Origin: Caldilineaceae bacterium
GTDB taxonomy: Bacteria; Chloroflexota; Anaerolineae; Caldilineales; Caldilineaceae
Direction: 5' to 3'
Assembly: GCA_023384455.1 (NCBI GenBank)
Contig: JAHDWH010000022.1
Span: 3,730-43,786, forward strand
Length of the DNA stretch: 40,057 nucleotides
Part shown: piece after piece, positions 11,738 through 18,891 of the stretch
Numbering within the stretch: position 1 is the stretch's first letter
How the letters are laid out: each line of letters opens with the position of its first letter
Position numbers and translations under genes: made by a program
The notes under the pieces: model-generated
Seen by the model: only the letters and a program-made list of their open reading frames with translations
Database searches by the model: none
Told to the model about the DNA's origin: nothing

Positions 11738-12706
11738 CTACGGAATCAACAGTACCTTCCCCTTCGTCTGCCGCCCTTCCAGATATTCGTGGGCGGCCTG
11801 GGCCTGGGAAAGGGGGAAGGTCTGGTCCTGGCGGATTTTCAGACGGCCATCCCCGATCCAGCCGAAGACATCCGCGGCCCGGCCCAGCAGCTCCTCCCGA
11901 GTCAGCGTATACGCACCCAACACAGGCCGGGTCAGGAAGAGCGAACCCTTCTGGTTGAGGGTTTGGGGATCGACCGGGGGCACAATCCCGCTGGCTTGGC
12001 CAAAGAGAACCATATAGCCCCGGGGGCGCAGACAGTTCAGACTCTTGTCAAAGGTCGTCAGCCCCACCGAATCGTAGACTACATTGACGCCCTTGCCATC
12101 GGTCAGCCGCTTGACCTCCGTCTCGAAGTCCTTTTCGGTGTAGCGGATCACCTCGTCCGCGCCACACTCACGGGCAATCGCCTCTTTCTCCGCGCTGGAG
12201 ACAGTGCCGAGTACCCGGGCCCCGCGGATTTTGGCGATCTGCACCAGCAGTGCGCCTGTGCCCCCCGCCGCGGCGTGGATCAGACAGGTGTCGCTGGGTT
12301 GCAGGGGATAGGTGGAGCAGGCCAGATAGTGGGCCGTCATCCCCTGGATCATCGCGGCCGCGCCCTCCTCAAAGCTCACCCCGTCGGGCAGAGGGACGAC
12401 AACGCCCGCCGAGACCAGCGAGTATTCGGCATACGAACCGAGAGTCAGCCCGTAGGCCACCCGGTCGCCTATGGCAATGCCGGTCACCTCTGCGCCGATG
12501 GCATCGACCACGCCCGCGGCTTCCACACCGGGGGTGAAGGGGGTGGGGATGGGATACCAGCCCCGGCGGTGGTAGGTGTCGATGAAGTTGACGCCCGCGG
12601 CCTTCACCTTCACCCGCACCTGGCCCGGACCCGGTTCGGGCATAGGCGCATCTTCATACTTCAGAACATCCGGGTCGCCGGTTGCGTGGATTCGGATTGC
12701 TTTCAT
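11738..12706 (-). CDS. NADPH:quinone reductase-like oxidoreductase
   Basis: This is a zinc-independent medium-chain dehydrogenase of the quinone oxidoreductase (Qor/zeta-crystallin) type, expected to reduce quinones or enones with NADPH in the cytosol. Of 322 residues, the N-terminal GroES-like domain shows AAGVNFIDTYHRRGWYP (36-52) and TPGVEAAGVV (58-67). The Rossmann domain has the Qor-type loop AAAGGTGALLVQIAK (145-159). It lacks the Cys/His ligands of zinc alcohol dehydrogenases. The ATG at 12706 is preceded by GGAGG. It is followed on the same strand by a 500-base spacer and then mtnA, and preceded by the GlcE-like gene. Confidence 0.93.
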   Translation of the reverse strand: MKAIRIHATGDPDVLKYEDAPMPEPGPGQVRVKVKAAGVNFIDTYHRRGWYPIPTPFTPGVEAAGVVDAIGAEVTGIAIGDRVAYGLTLGSYAEYSLVSAGVVVPLPDGVSFEEGAAAMIQGMTAHYLACSTYPLQPSDTCLIHAAAGGTGALLVQIAKIRGARVLGTVSSAEKEAIARECGADEVIRYTEKDFETEVKRLTDGKGVNVVYDSVGLTTFDKSLNCLRPRGYMVLFGQASGIVPPVDPQTLNQKGSLFLTRPVLGAYTLTREELLGRAADVFGWIGDGRLKIRQDQTFPLSQAQAAHEYLEGRQTKGKVLLIP

Positions 12707-12723
12707 TGGATTACCTCCGAGAG

Positions 12724-12762
12724 ATTGGGGATTAGGAATTGGGGATTGGAGATTTACGATTA
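12724..12762. repeat. GGGGATT heptamer array
   Basis: Units GGGGATT, AGGAATT, GGGGATT, GGAGATT and TACGATT have a 7-base period. The array touches the TAA stop of the GlcE-like gene at 12760-12762. The same word family is at 20112-20146. Confidence 0.7.
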
Positions 12763-13857
12763 GATCGGTCCAAACTTGCCGTCCGGGTCCAGCGCGCTCT
12801 TCACCCGGACCAGAAACGCGCCGCCGGGACGCTTGCCGAGCCAGGGCTGTTCCGCTGATCCGCGCAGAAGCAAACCGCTGAGTCCGTGTGCTGACAGAAC
12901 CGCGTCGAGTTCGGCGATGGGTCTGTTCCAGCCCAGCCAGAGCAGATTGCCGCCCACGCTGTAGCGCCGGGTGCTGCCGCCAGGCAATGCTTTTTCCAGC
13001 CCGGCCACCCGACCCGGTGTCATCGGCACTTTGACCAGCGCTGCATCGGCGGCCAACCAGTCGAAACGGTTGGCGCCCTGCCAGAAGGATGCGTCACTCT
13101 CAGCGGTCAGAATCTCGCCAGCGCCCACCTGTTGACGCAGTGCGGCGGTGCGTTCGTCCAACGCCGCGGTAAATCCGCCCAGCCGTATCCAAACCGCCCA
13201 GCCCTTTGCCGTCGGCCCAAAGTCCAGTCCGTTGATGTCGAATTTGCTGCGGTTCAGGCTGCGAATGTGGCCCAGGGTGGTGGAAAGTTCGGCGCAGTCG
13301 ATGGCGAGGGTGGCGTAGGCGGACGGTTCGGGGAAGACTTTGAAGGTGGCTTCGGTTAGCACACCCAGCCGTCCCAGGCTGCCCACCAACAGTTTGGGAT
13401 AATCAAAGCCGGCCGCGTTCTTGACGACTTTGCCGCCGCCCCGCAGGAGTTCGCCCCGGCCATCCACAAAGCGGGTGCCGATGAGAAAGTCGCGCACGCC
13501 GCCGTAGCGCACCCGGCCCGCACCGCTGCTTCCCGTGGCAATCACACCGCCGAGGGTTGCGCCGGCCAGCGCCAAAGGGGGATCGAAGGGCATATACTGC
13601 CCCTCTTTTGCCAGCAAAGTCTGGATTTCCGCCACGGGTGTCCCAGCCTGGGCGGTAAAAGTAAATTCCGCGGGTTCGTATTCGACCAGACCGGTCAGCC
13701 TGGAGAGATCGAGCAGAACGGCGTCGGCGGGCGGGGTGGAGAGGGCCGGTTTGCTGCCACCGCCGCGCACATGCAGCCGGAGCTGCTGGCGGACAAGTTC
13801 CTGGATTTCGGCTGCTGTGGACGGGCGCAGGGCTGGGGTTGTGAGATCGGGCGTCAT
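12760..13857 (-). CDS. FAD-binding oxidoreductase, GlcE-like
   Basis: This is a PCMH-type FAD-binding protein resembling the GlcE subunit of glycolate oxidase, which works with GlcD and GlcF to oxidise glycolate to glyoxylate. The 365 residues fit GlcE. Visible are RPSTAAEIQELVRQ, the loop VRGGGSKPAL, FTAQAGTPVAEIQTLL, the flavin-contact region ATLGGVIATGSSGAGRVRYG and GGGKVVKNAAGFDYPKL, a typical GlcE motif. GlcD and GlcF are not in the window, so the protein is either separated from its partners or acts alone. The ATG at 13857 lacks a strong Shine-Dalgarno. It diverges from the tRNA-Sec region. Confidence 0.88.
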   Translation of the reverse strand: MTPDLTTPALRPSTAAEIQELVRQQLRLHVRGGGSKPALSTPPADAVLLDLSRLTGLVEYEPAEFTFTAQAGTPVAEIQTLLAKEGQYMPFDPPLALAGATLGGVIATGSSGAGRVRYGGVRDFLIGTRFVDGRGELLRGGGKVVKNAAGFDYPKLLVGSLGRLGVLTEATFKVFPEPSAYATLAIDCAELSTTLGHIRSLNRSKFDINGLDFGPTAKGWAVWIRLGGFTAALDERTAALRQQVGAGEILTAESDASFWQGANRFDWLAADAALVKVPMTPGRVAGLEKALPGGSTRRYSVGGNLLWLGWNRPIAELDAVLSAHGLSGLLLRGSAEQPWLGKRPGGAFLVRVKSALDPDGKFGPI

Positions 13858-13930
13858 TGTCGGTTTCGCTGGAGTGTTGGATAGGTGATTGCAACAAACG
13901 CTATTGCCCAGACGTGCAAAAGTGGTTAGG

Positions 13931-14037
13931 AGAAATGTAACTGCTCATCCCCACCCAACCTCCCCACGGTGGAGGAGGAGTCGCTCCGCTTCCCTCTCTG
14001 GAATGGGGAGGGATAGGGTGGGGTGGCTGAACAGGTA
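13931..14037. repeat. Long pyrimidine-rich imperfect palindrome
   Basis: The left half (GTAACTGCTCATCCCCACCC) is repeated inverted at the right end (GGTGGGGTGGCTGAACAGGT). Related sequence is at 20177-20236 and inside 23922-24037. It occupies most of the 435-base spacer between the GlcE-like gene and the tRNA; the rest holds the next repeat and a twice-occurring CCAATCCTTCTCCCTCC. Confidence 0.65.
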
Positions 14038-14092
14038 CGGAGAAATTATACCACACATCCACAGGTATCAGGTACGTTCCCTCGGCAGCTTC

Positions 14093-14146
14093 TGCCCTGA
14101 AAATAACCATCCGTACGTCGGACTGTCAGTCCGACCTGTGGCGTAC
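14093..14146. repeat. TACGTCGGACTG repeat with conserved left flank
   Basis: It starts with TGCCCTGAAAATAACCAT and continues into GTACGTCGGACTGTCAGTCC. The same flank plus core occurs at 39973-40020, so the repeat unit is larger than its palindrome. Confidence 0.75.
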
Positions 14147-14253
14147 AACCACACATAGAAGGGTAACCGCCACTTATTCGATCTCCAATCCTTCTCCCTC
14201 CCGCCGACAGCTATTCGCGAAACCCTCTCATTCGCTGTTATCCCTCCCCACAA

Positions 14254-14283
14254 TTTCCCCAATCCTTCTCCCTCCGCTACAAT
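14254..14283 (+). promoter_or_regulatory. Promoter for tRNA-Sec
   Basis: A good -10 TACAAT at 14278-14283 ends 9 bases before the tRNA 5' end, the spacing expected for a stable RNA. The -35 candidate (TTTCCC/TTCCCC at 14254-14260) is weak. Confidence 0.4.
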
Positions 14284-14292
14284 AGATCGAAT

Positions 14293-14388
14293 GGGGGGGG
14301 ATGTGTCCCGGTGGGCGCCCTGGTCTTCAAAATCAGTGGCAGGTGGCGCAGAGCCGGCTGCGGTGGGTTCGACTCCCACGCCCTCCCG
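14293..14388 (+). tRNA. selC: tRNA-Sec (anticodon TCA)
   Basis: This 96-base gene decodes UGA as selenocysteine. It aligns segment by segment with the E. coli tRNA-Sec plan: an 8-base acceptor, 2 linker bases, a 6-bp D stem (GTGTCC/GGGCGC) with a 4-base loop CGGT, and an anticodon stem CTGGT/ATCAG around CTTCAAA. The long variable arm pairs GCAGGTGGC with GCCGGCTGC, followed by the T arm GTGGG-TTCGACT-CCCAC, the 3' strand GCCCTCCC and a G discriminator. The 6-bp D stem, 4-base D loop and long variable arm are diagnostic of tRNA-Sec. Position 8 is a G-G mismatch, possibly from a homopolymer error in the run of eight G. CCA is not encoded. No selA, selB or selD is in the window. Confidence 0.92.
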
Positions 14389-14392
14389 TGCC

Positions 14393-14441
14393 GGGATAAT
14401 GAGATAATGGGGCGGCTCACCTTCCATCATCTCATTATCCC
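14393..14441. repeat. Hairpin of GATAATGA-type octamers
   Basis: The 18-base arms have one mismatch (GGGATAATGAGATAATGG on the left). It starts four bases after tRNA-Sec, so it could help 3' end formation, but it lacks a T tract. Relatives are at 7360, 10110 and 38617. Confidence 0.8.
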
Positions 14442-14493
14442 ATCGATACTACTGGAAATTTTTCCAACCTGACACGACATACATCACTGCTTC

Positions 14494-14913
14494 ATGGAAA
14501 TCAACTTTTTTGATGACAGCGCGACTCTGCGCTTTGAGCATATTCTTGTCTATCCCTACCCGGACCTACACCGGCTGTGGGTGCGTATTTGGCTGCCCGC
14601 GCTCCTGGACAGCGACGCGCCGAATGTGGAACTGCGGCTGGTCAACCCGGACGGCAGCGAAAACAACAGCCTTGTGCTGCTGGCCCAGACCGACACAAAG
14701 CTCAACAACACTTTTCACCTGAAAGACCCCATCCCCGGCGCGGGCTACCGGATGATCGCCGAGTTGTCGGTGGGTTTCAACGAGCAGGCCCAAGTGGTGG
14801 ATCGCCAGGAATTTCCGCTGGTCCTGGAGTTTCGCGACCCGGAGTCCGGGCAGCCGGGCTTTGGCGTTGGCCTGGACGAGTGGTTTGCTGACACGGCCAA
14901 GGAGAGTGAGTGA
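14494..14913 (+). CDS. Unknown small protein coupled to the subtilase
   Basis: I do not recognise a family. The 139-residue protein is acidic, has no signal peptide or membrane segment, and its alternating hydrophobic pattern (for example HRLWVRIWLPALL, NVELRLVNPDG, YRMIAELSVGFN, EFPLVLEFRDP) suggests an all-beta sandwich. Its end overlaps the GTG start of the subtilase by four bases (GTGA), so the two are translationally coupled and probably work together, for example as an inhibitor, chaperone or adaptor; that is inference. The ATG at 14494 has no clear Shine-Dalgarno. It begins 105 bases after tRNA-Sec and might share its transcript. Confidence 0.8.
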   Translation: MEINFFDDSATLRFEHILVYPYPDLHRLWVRIWLPALLDSDAPNVELRLVNPDGSENNSLVLLAQTDTKLNNTFHLKDPIPGAGYRMIAELSVGFNEQAQVVDRQEFPLVLEFRDPESGQPGFGVGLDEWFADTAKESE

Positions 14914-16784
14914 AGCTCTGCCCTCTCTGCGGTGGTGTACTGGACTCTGCCCTATTCGACAAGACAACTGAGCCTACGCTGCCTGTGCGCCGACTGATCG
15001 AACAGGAACACCCGGCCTGGCAGCCCAGCGACGGCCTCTGCCCAGCCTGCGCGCTTGTCTACGTCCGCCGCCACGCCTACACCCGTTCCCAGCGCCCTCT
15101 CAACGCCCAAACCTTCCCACGCACCACCTTTCCCTATTATCACCCGCTGGAATATGGCCTGCTGGGGTTGACCCAGCGCCTGCCCCACCACCCCGCCTAC
15201 ACAGGCAAAGGGGTGACAATCGCCTTTCTGGACAGCGGCTACTATCCCCACCCGGACTTGGGCGAGACCGTCGATCCGGGTCTGGACATCGCCGCCATCG
15301 ACACGGACGTGGCCCGCATCCGCCTGGCCCTGGAAAAGCGCCCCAACCGCATCCGTCAATACGTCAATCTGATCGAAGGCCACGAAGGGGTGGGGGTAGA
15401 TGCGCCCAGCCTGTGGAGCGACGCAGGCAACTCCTGGCACGGGCAGATGACAACGGTTATCGCTGCCGGCAACGGCCAACTGAGCGGCGGGCTGCACCGG
15501 GGCTATGCGTCCCAGGCCGGGCTGCTGCCTATCAAAGTCGGGCGGCCCAGCGGCAGCATCCCGGAAGAGGACATTCTGGGCGGGCTGCGTTGGCTGCTGC
15601 GGGACGACAACTGGCAACGCTACGGGGTGCGGGTGGTGAATGTGAGTGTGGGTGGCGACTATCCCCAGCCCTGGTGGGAGAACTCACTCTGCCTGGCTGT
15701 GGAGGAATTGACCCGACGCGGGGTGCTGGTGGTGGTGGCCGCGGGCAATTCCGGACAGGAGCGGCTGCTGGCTCCCGCCCAGACCCCCTCGGCGCTGACT
15801 GTGGGCGGGGTTGACGATGCCAATCGGCGCTGGCGATCGGATCGACCGGGCGAAGTGGACGGCCTGCGTCTCTACCAGCACAGTTGGGGGCAGGCCCAGG
15901 TGGACGCCTGGCATATTCAAAAGCCGGAAATCCTGGCTCCAGCGGTCTGGTTGGCGGGGCCGATTTTGCCGGTCAGTCCGCTTTTTCGGGAATTGTGGGT
16001 ATTGGGCCGGGCCTGGGAAGCGCTGCAAAACGGCGATGGCGACGGGGCACGCCATATTCTGGACGAGTGGCATTCGGTGGTGAAGTTGACACGGGCCATC
16101 CGCACAGCCAGCGACGAGGCCATACGCGAAGCGCTGCTGCTGCGCATGAATCCCCACAAGTGGGTACACCGCCACGCCCAGCATGTGGACGGCACGAGTG
16201 TGGCCGCGCCGCTGGTGGCCGCCACGGCCGCCCAGATGCTGGAAGCCAATCCCCAGTTGACACCGGCACAGGTCAAGCAGTTGCTGCTGGAAAGCGCGCT
16301 GCCCCTGCGCCATCTGCCAGAGGAGCAGACAGGGCACGGGCTATTGCAGCCAGGCCGGGCGGTAGGGCTGGCCCTGCGCCGACACGGCGGTGCATTGGCT
16401 GGGCTGCCTCTCAGCGGCACGTCTATTTCTGCCGAAAGTTTGCGAAAATTGAAAATTCCGGTTAGAGTTGCTGTAGATTCCTCAGAAACTTCCGATGCCC
16501 CCATCGGCGCAGTGGACAGACTCGTATATTTGGGAACCTATGCACGCCAGGCCCGGTCGGTCAGTCTGGTTGGTTCGTTCAATGGCTGGCAGCCAGAACG
16601 TCTTTGTCTGGAACCGACGCGGAACGGCTGGTGGCACGGGGGGGTTCGCCTTCCGCCCGGCGAGCAACTCTACCGCTTTTGGGTGGTAGACGGGGAAAGC
16701 GGTGGCGGGGAGTGGGCCGTAGACGGCGAGAATCCGGTGCGGGCCGAGAGTGGCTTTGCCACAGCGCATAGTGTGATTGGATAA
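14910..16784 (+). CDS. Cytosolic S8 subtilase with zinc ribbon and CBM48-like domain
   Basis: This is a serine protease of the subtilisin family with unusual flanking domains, 624 residues, no signal peptide. Residues 1-50 have two CxxC pairs (C4/C7 and C44/C47), a zinc-ribbon-like pattern. The S8 domain is about 100-490: Asp108 in AFLDSGYYPHPDLG, His177 in NSWHGQMTTVIAAGNG, oxyanion Asn280 in VVVAAGNSG and nucleophile Ser430 in DGTSVAAPLVAA. A ~120-residue insertion with a helical stretch (about 355-410) lies before the Ser. Residues about 535-624 resemble the CBM48/AMPK glycogen-binding fold (VSLVGSFNGWQPE, GEQLYRFWVVDGE). The GTG start overlaps the upstream stop by four bases. The triad is complete, so activity is expected; the target and the carbohydrate role are unknown. 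Confidence 0.9.
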   Translation: MKLCPLCGGVLDSALFDKTTEPTLPVRRLIEQEHPAWQPSDGLCPACALVYVRRHAYTRSQRPLNAQTFPRTTFPYYHPLEYGLLGLTQRLPHHPAYTGKGVTIAFLDSGYYPHPDLGETVDPGLDIAAIDTDVARIRLALEKRPNRIRQYVNLIEGHEGVGVDAPSLWSDAGNSWHGQMTTVIAAGNGQLSGGLHRGYASQAGLLPIKVGRPSGSIPEEDILGGLRWLLRDDNWQRYGVRVVNVSVGGDYPQPWWENSLCLAVEELTRRGVLVVVAAGNSGQERLLAPAQTPSALTVGGVDDANRRWRSDRPGEVDGLRLYQHSWGQAQVDAWHIQKPEILAPAVWLAGPILPVSPLFRELWVLGRAWEALQNGDGDGARHILDEWHSVVKLTRAIRTASDEAIREALLLRMNPHKWVHRHAQHVDGTSVAAPLVAATAAQMLEANPQLTPAQVKQLLLESALPLRHLPEEQTGHGLLQPGRAVGLALRRHGGALAGLPLSGTSISAESLRKLKIPVRVAVDSSETSDAPIGAVDRLVYLGTYARQARSVSLVGSFNGWQPERLCLEPTRNGWWHGGVRLPPGEQLYRFWVVDGESGGGEWAVDGENPVRAESGFATAHSVIG

Positions 16785-16793
16785 GGACGATTG

Positions 16794-17510
16794 ATGAACA
16801 GAGAATATCACAGTTGGCACAGCCCGAGGCTGAACCGGGAGATGGAGTTGCTGGTCTTCGGTCACGCCGGGGCGCGGGTGCTGGTCTTCCCCACCAGCCA
16901 GGGGCGCTACTACGAATTTGAAGACCGGGGAATGGTCACGGCCTTGCAAAAGCACATAGACGAGGGCTGGCTGCAGATTTTTTGCGTGGACAGTGTGGAT
17001 GCCGAGAGCTTCTATTGCAAATGGGCGCACCCGTCGGGGCGCATCACCCGCCATTTGCAGTACGAGGAGTATATCCTCAACGAAGTGCTGCCCCTGACCC
17101 GTCAGATGAACGATAACCCCTTTCTCGTCTCGCTGGGGGCCAGCTTTGGGGCCTATCACGCGCTCAATATCGCCTTTCGCCATCCCCATCTTTTTGGCCG
17201 TGTGCTGGCAATGAGCGGCAAGTACGATATGTCCAGCTTTTTCGATGGCTATTACGACGAAAATATCTATCACAATACGCCGATGCACTACATCCCCAAT
17301 CTCTCCGACCCCGGTCACATCGCCCGCTTGCAAGGGCTGGACATCATCCTGGCCCTGGGCCGGGATGACCCCAACATCGACGAAAACCGGCGTCTGAGCG
17401 GTCTGCTCTGGGAGAAGGGCATTGGCAACGCCCTGCGGGAATGGGATGGCTGGTCCCACGACTGGCCCTATTGGCGGCAGATGGCGCAGATGTATATTGG
17501 CGGGGCGTGA
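16794..17510 (+). CDS. Esterase-fold alpha/beta hydrolase (COG4947-like)
   Basis: This is a predicted cytosolic alpha/beta hydrolase of 238 residues in the esterase D/COG4947 group. The nucleophile elbow is GASFGA (Ser within SLGASFGAYHALN). A distal Asp and a late His (WSHDWPYW) could complete the triad. The N-terminus has HSPRLNREMELLVFGHAGAR, typical of the group. The ATG at 16794 was preferred to the TTG one codon earlier because AAGGA sits upstream at 16783. It starts nine bases after the subtilase stop, so they are cotranscribed. The substrate is unknown. Proteins of this type are often found beside ATP-grasp ligases, as here 400 bases downstream; that association is from general recollection and not tested. 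Confidence 0.85.
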   Translation: MNREYHSWHSPRLNREMELLVFGHAGARVLVFPTSQGRYYEFEDRGMVTALQKHIDEGWLQIFCVDSVDAESFYCKWAHPSGRITRHLQYEEYILNEVLPLTRQMNDNPFLVSLGASFGAYHALNIAFRHPHLFGRVLAMSGKYDMSSFFDGYYDENIYHNTPMHYIPNLSDPGHIARLQGLDIILALGRDDPNIDENRRLSGLLWEKGIGNALREWDGWSHDWPYWRQMAQMYIGGA

Positions 17511-17517
17511 GGGAGGC

Positions 17518-17588
17518 GTATTGCGTATTTCGTGTTGCGTAAGGTGGTGCAGCCACAAGACTCGTTCCCATCGCTCCGCGTGGGAACG
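17518..17588. repeat. Heptamers (TATTGCG) and CGTTCCCA palindrome
   Basis: Heptamer units TATTGCG, TATTTCG and TGTTGCG (17519-17544) are followed at 17563-17588 by a palindrome with arms CGTTCCCA and TGGGAACG. Such GTTCCCA-type palindromes are seen in many bacterial genomes. These and copy B fill the 398-base spacer; 17811-17908 shows only the ATP-grasp leader. Confidence 0.65.
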
Positions 17589-17603
17589 CTTCCCGGACTA
17601 GTG

Positions 17604-17810
17604 AGCGGCGGTTGAGTAGCCGAGTCTTCGAGGCGTATCGCTTGTACTGAGCCTGTCGAAGTGAAACCAAAGCGAACGGGTCTACGAACAATTTCGTGTC
17701 GACCCGCTGGGTTTCACTTCGATATGCTGCGCTACTCAGTACAAGCGATACGGCGGGAAACTGCCCCCGCCTATCCTTCGATGAACTCAGGACACCGCTC
17801 AACCGGCGCT
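17604..17810. repeat. MITE-like palindromic element, copy B
   Basis: 207 bp, the longest copy. The termini are AGCGGCGGTTGAGTAG and a right end CTCAACCGGCGCT. The asymmetric CCGAGTCTTCGAGG spacer is on the left. Extra internal sequence contains GAGCCTGTCGAAGTG, and the inner arms include GAAACCAAAGCGAACGGGT. Confidence 0.75.
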
Positions 17811-17908
17811 GATCTGGGCGGTTGGCGGCTACCCCTGAGTTCCCAAAGAACCAATTGTGTTTGAGTCTATTGTAATGCAGTTCGTCTGCGACGTAAAGGA
17901 ATGAAGAA

Positions 17909-18832
17909 ATGAGTAATCCCAAGAAAATCGGTCTGGTAGTGGGGCGGGAGTGGAGCTGGCCGCCCGCCTTTATCGAGGAAGTGAACAAGCGGGACGCGGG
18001 TGTGATGGCCGAGTATGTGAAGCTGGGCGGGACGAGGGCCAACGAAGCCTGCGACTATGCGGTGATCATCGACCGCATCAGCCACGAGATTCCCTATTAT
18101 CGAACATATTTGAAGAACGCGATGCTCCAGGGCGCCTATCTGATCAACAACCCCTTCTGGTGGAGCGCAGACGACAAATTCTTTGGCACGTCCCTGGCCG
18201 ACAAACTGGGGGTGGCGATTCCCAAGACGATGGCTCTACCCTCCCACAGCTACATCGAAGGGGTGATCAGCGAGAGTCTGCGCAATCTGCAATACCCTAT
18301 GGACTGGCAGGGGATCGCCGATTATATCGGGATGCCGGCGATTTTGAAGGATGCCTGGGGCGGCGGCTGGAAGCACGTCTACGTCGTTCACTCTCTGGAC
18401 GAACTGATCCACCACTACAACCAGACGGGCACGCTCTGTATGATGCTCCAGGAGTTCATCGACTGGGACAAATTTGTGCGCTGTGTCTGCATCGGCCAGG
18501 AGAACATCCAGCCTATCCAGTACGACCCCGGCGAGCGCAAATATCACGTCAACGACGACTATCTGTCGCCGGAACTGCGGGAGCGCATCATTCAGGACGC
18601 CCGCACCCTCAACCGGGCCCTGGGCTACGATATGAACAGCATCGAGTTTGCGGTGCGCGACGGCATCCCCTACGCCATCGACTTTACCAACCCCGCGCCG
18701 GATATGGATATCAACAGCCTGACCCCCCACTATTTTGATTGGGTGGTGAAGGCCATGGCCGATCTGGCGATTGACCGGGCCATCAATCCGCCGGCGCAAA
18801 AAGAGCGAATGGGTTGGGCCGATTTTCTTTGA
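17909..18832 (+). CDS. ATP-grasp domain protein (RimK-like ligase)
   Basis: This is a predicted ATP-dependent carboxylate-amine ligase, 307 residues, cytosolic. It shows the pre-ATP-grasp segment INNPFWWSADDKFFGT and LGVAIPKTMALP, the nucleotide-binding lysine strand PAILKDAWGGGWKHV, LQEFIDWDKFVRC, and a C-terminal metal-binding strand IEFAVRDGIPYAIDFTNPAP with acidic and Asn residues in place. AAGGA lies 8 bases before the ATG. An M24 peptidase follows 59 bases downstream, and a protease and an esterase-fold protein lie upstream. The set could make or remodel a peptide or amide product. The substrate cannot be read from the sequence. Confidence 0.88.
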   Translation: MSNPKKIGLVVGREWSWPPAFIEEVNKRDAGVMAEYVKLGGTRANEACDYAVIIDRISHEIPYYRTYLKNAMLQGAYLINNPFWWSADDKFFGTSLADKLGVAIPKTMALPSHSYIEGVISESLRNLQYPMDWQGIADYIGMPAILKDAWGGGWKHVYVVHSLDELIHHYNQTGTLCMMLQEFIDWDKFVRCVCIGQENIQPIQYDPGERKYHVNDDYLSPELRERIIQDARTLNRALGYDMNSIEFAVRDGIPYAIDFTNPAPDMDINSLTPHYFDWVVKAMADLAIDRAINPPAQKERMGWADFL

Positions 18833-18891
18833 AATAGCCAAATCTTCCCCACAGACCATCACCGGGTACACATAAGACGAGGGAAAATCCA

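Noticed and set aside
17604-17810. Small protein in MITE-like copy B
   Set aside because: Open frames there are short, run through the palindrome and lack a Shine-Dalgarno; the element is non-coding like the other copies.
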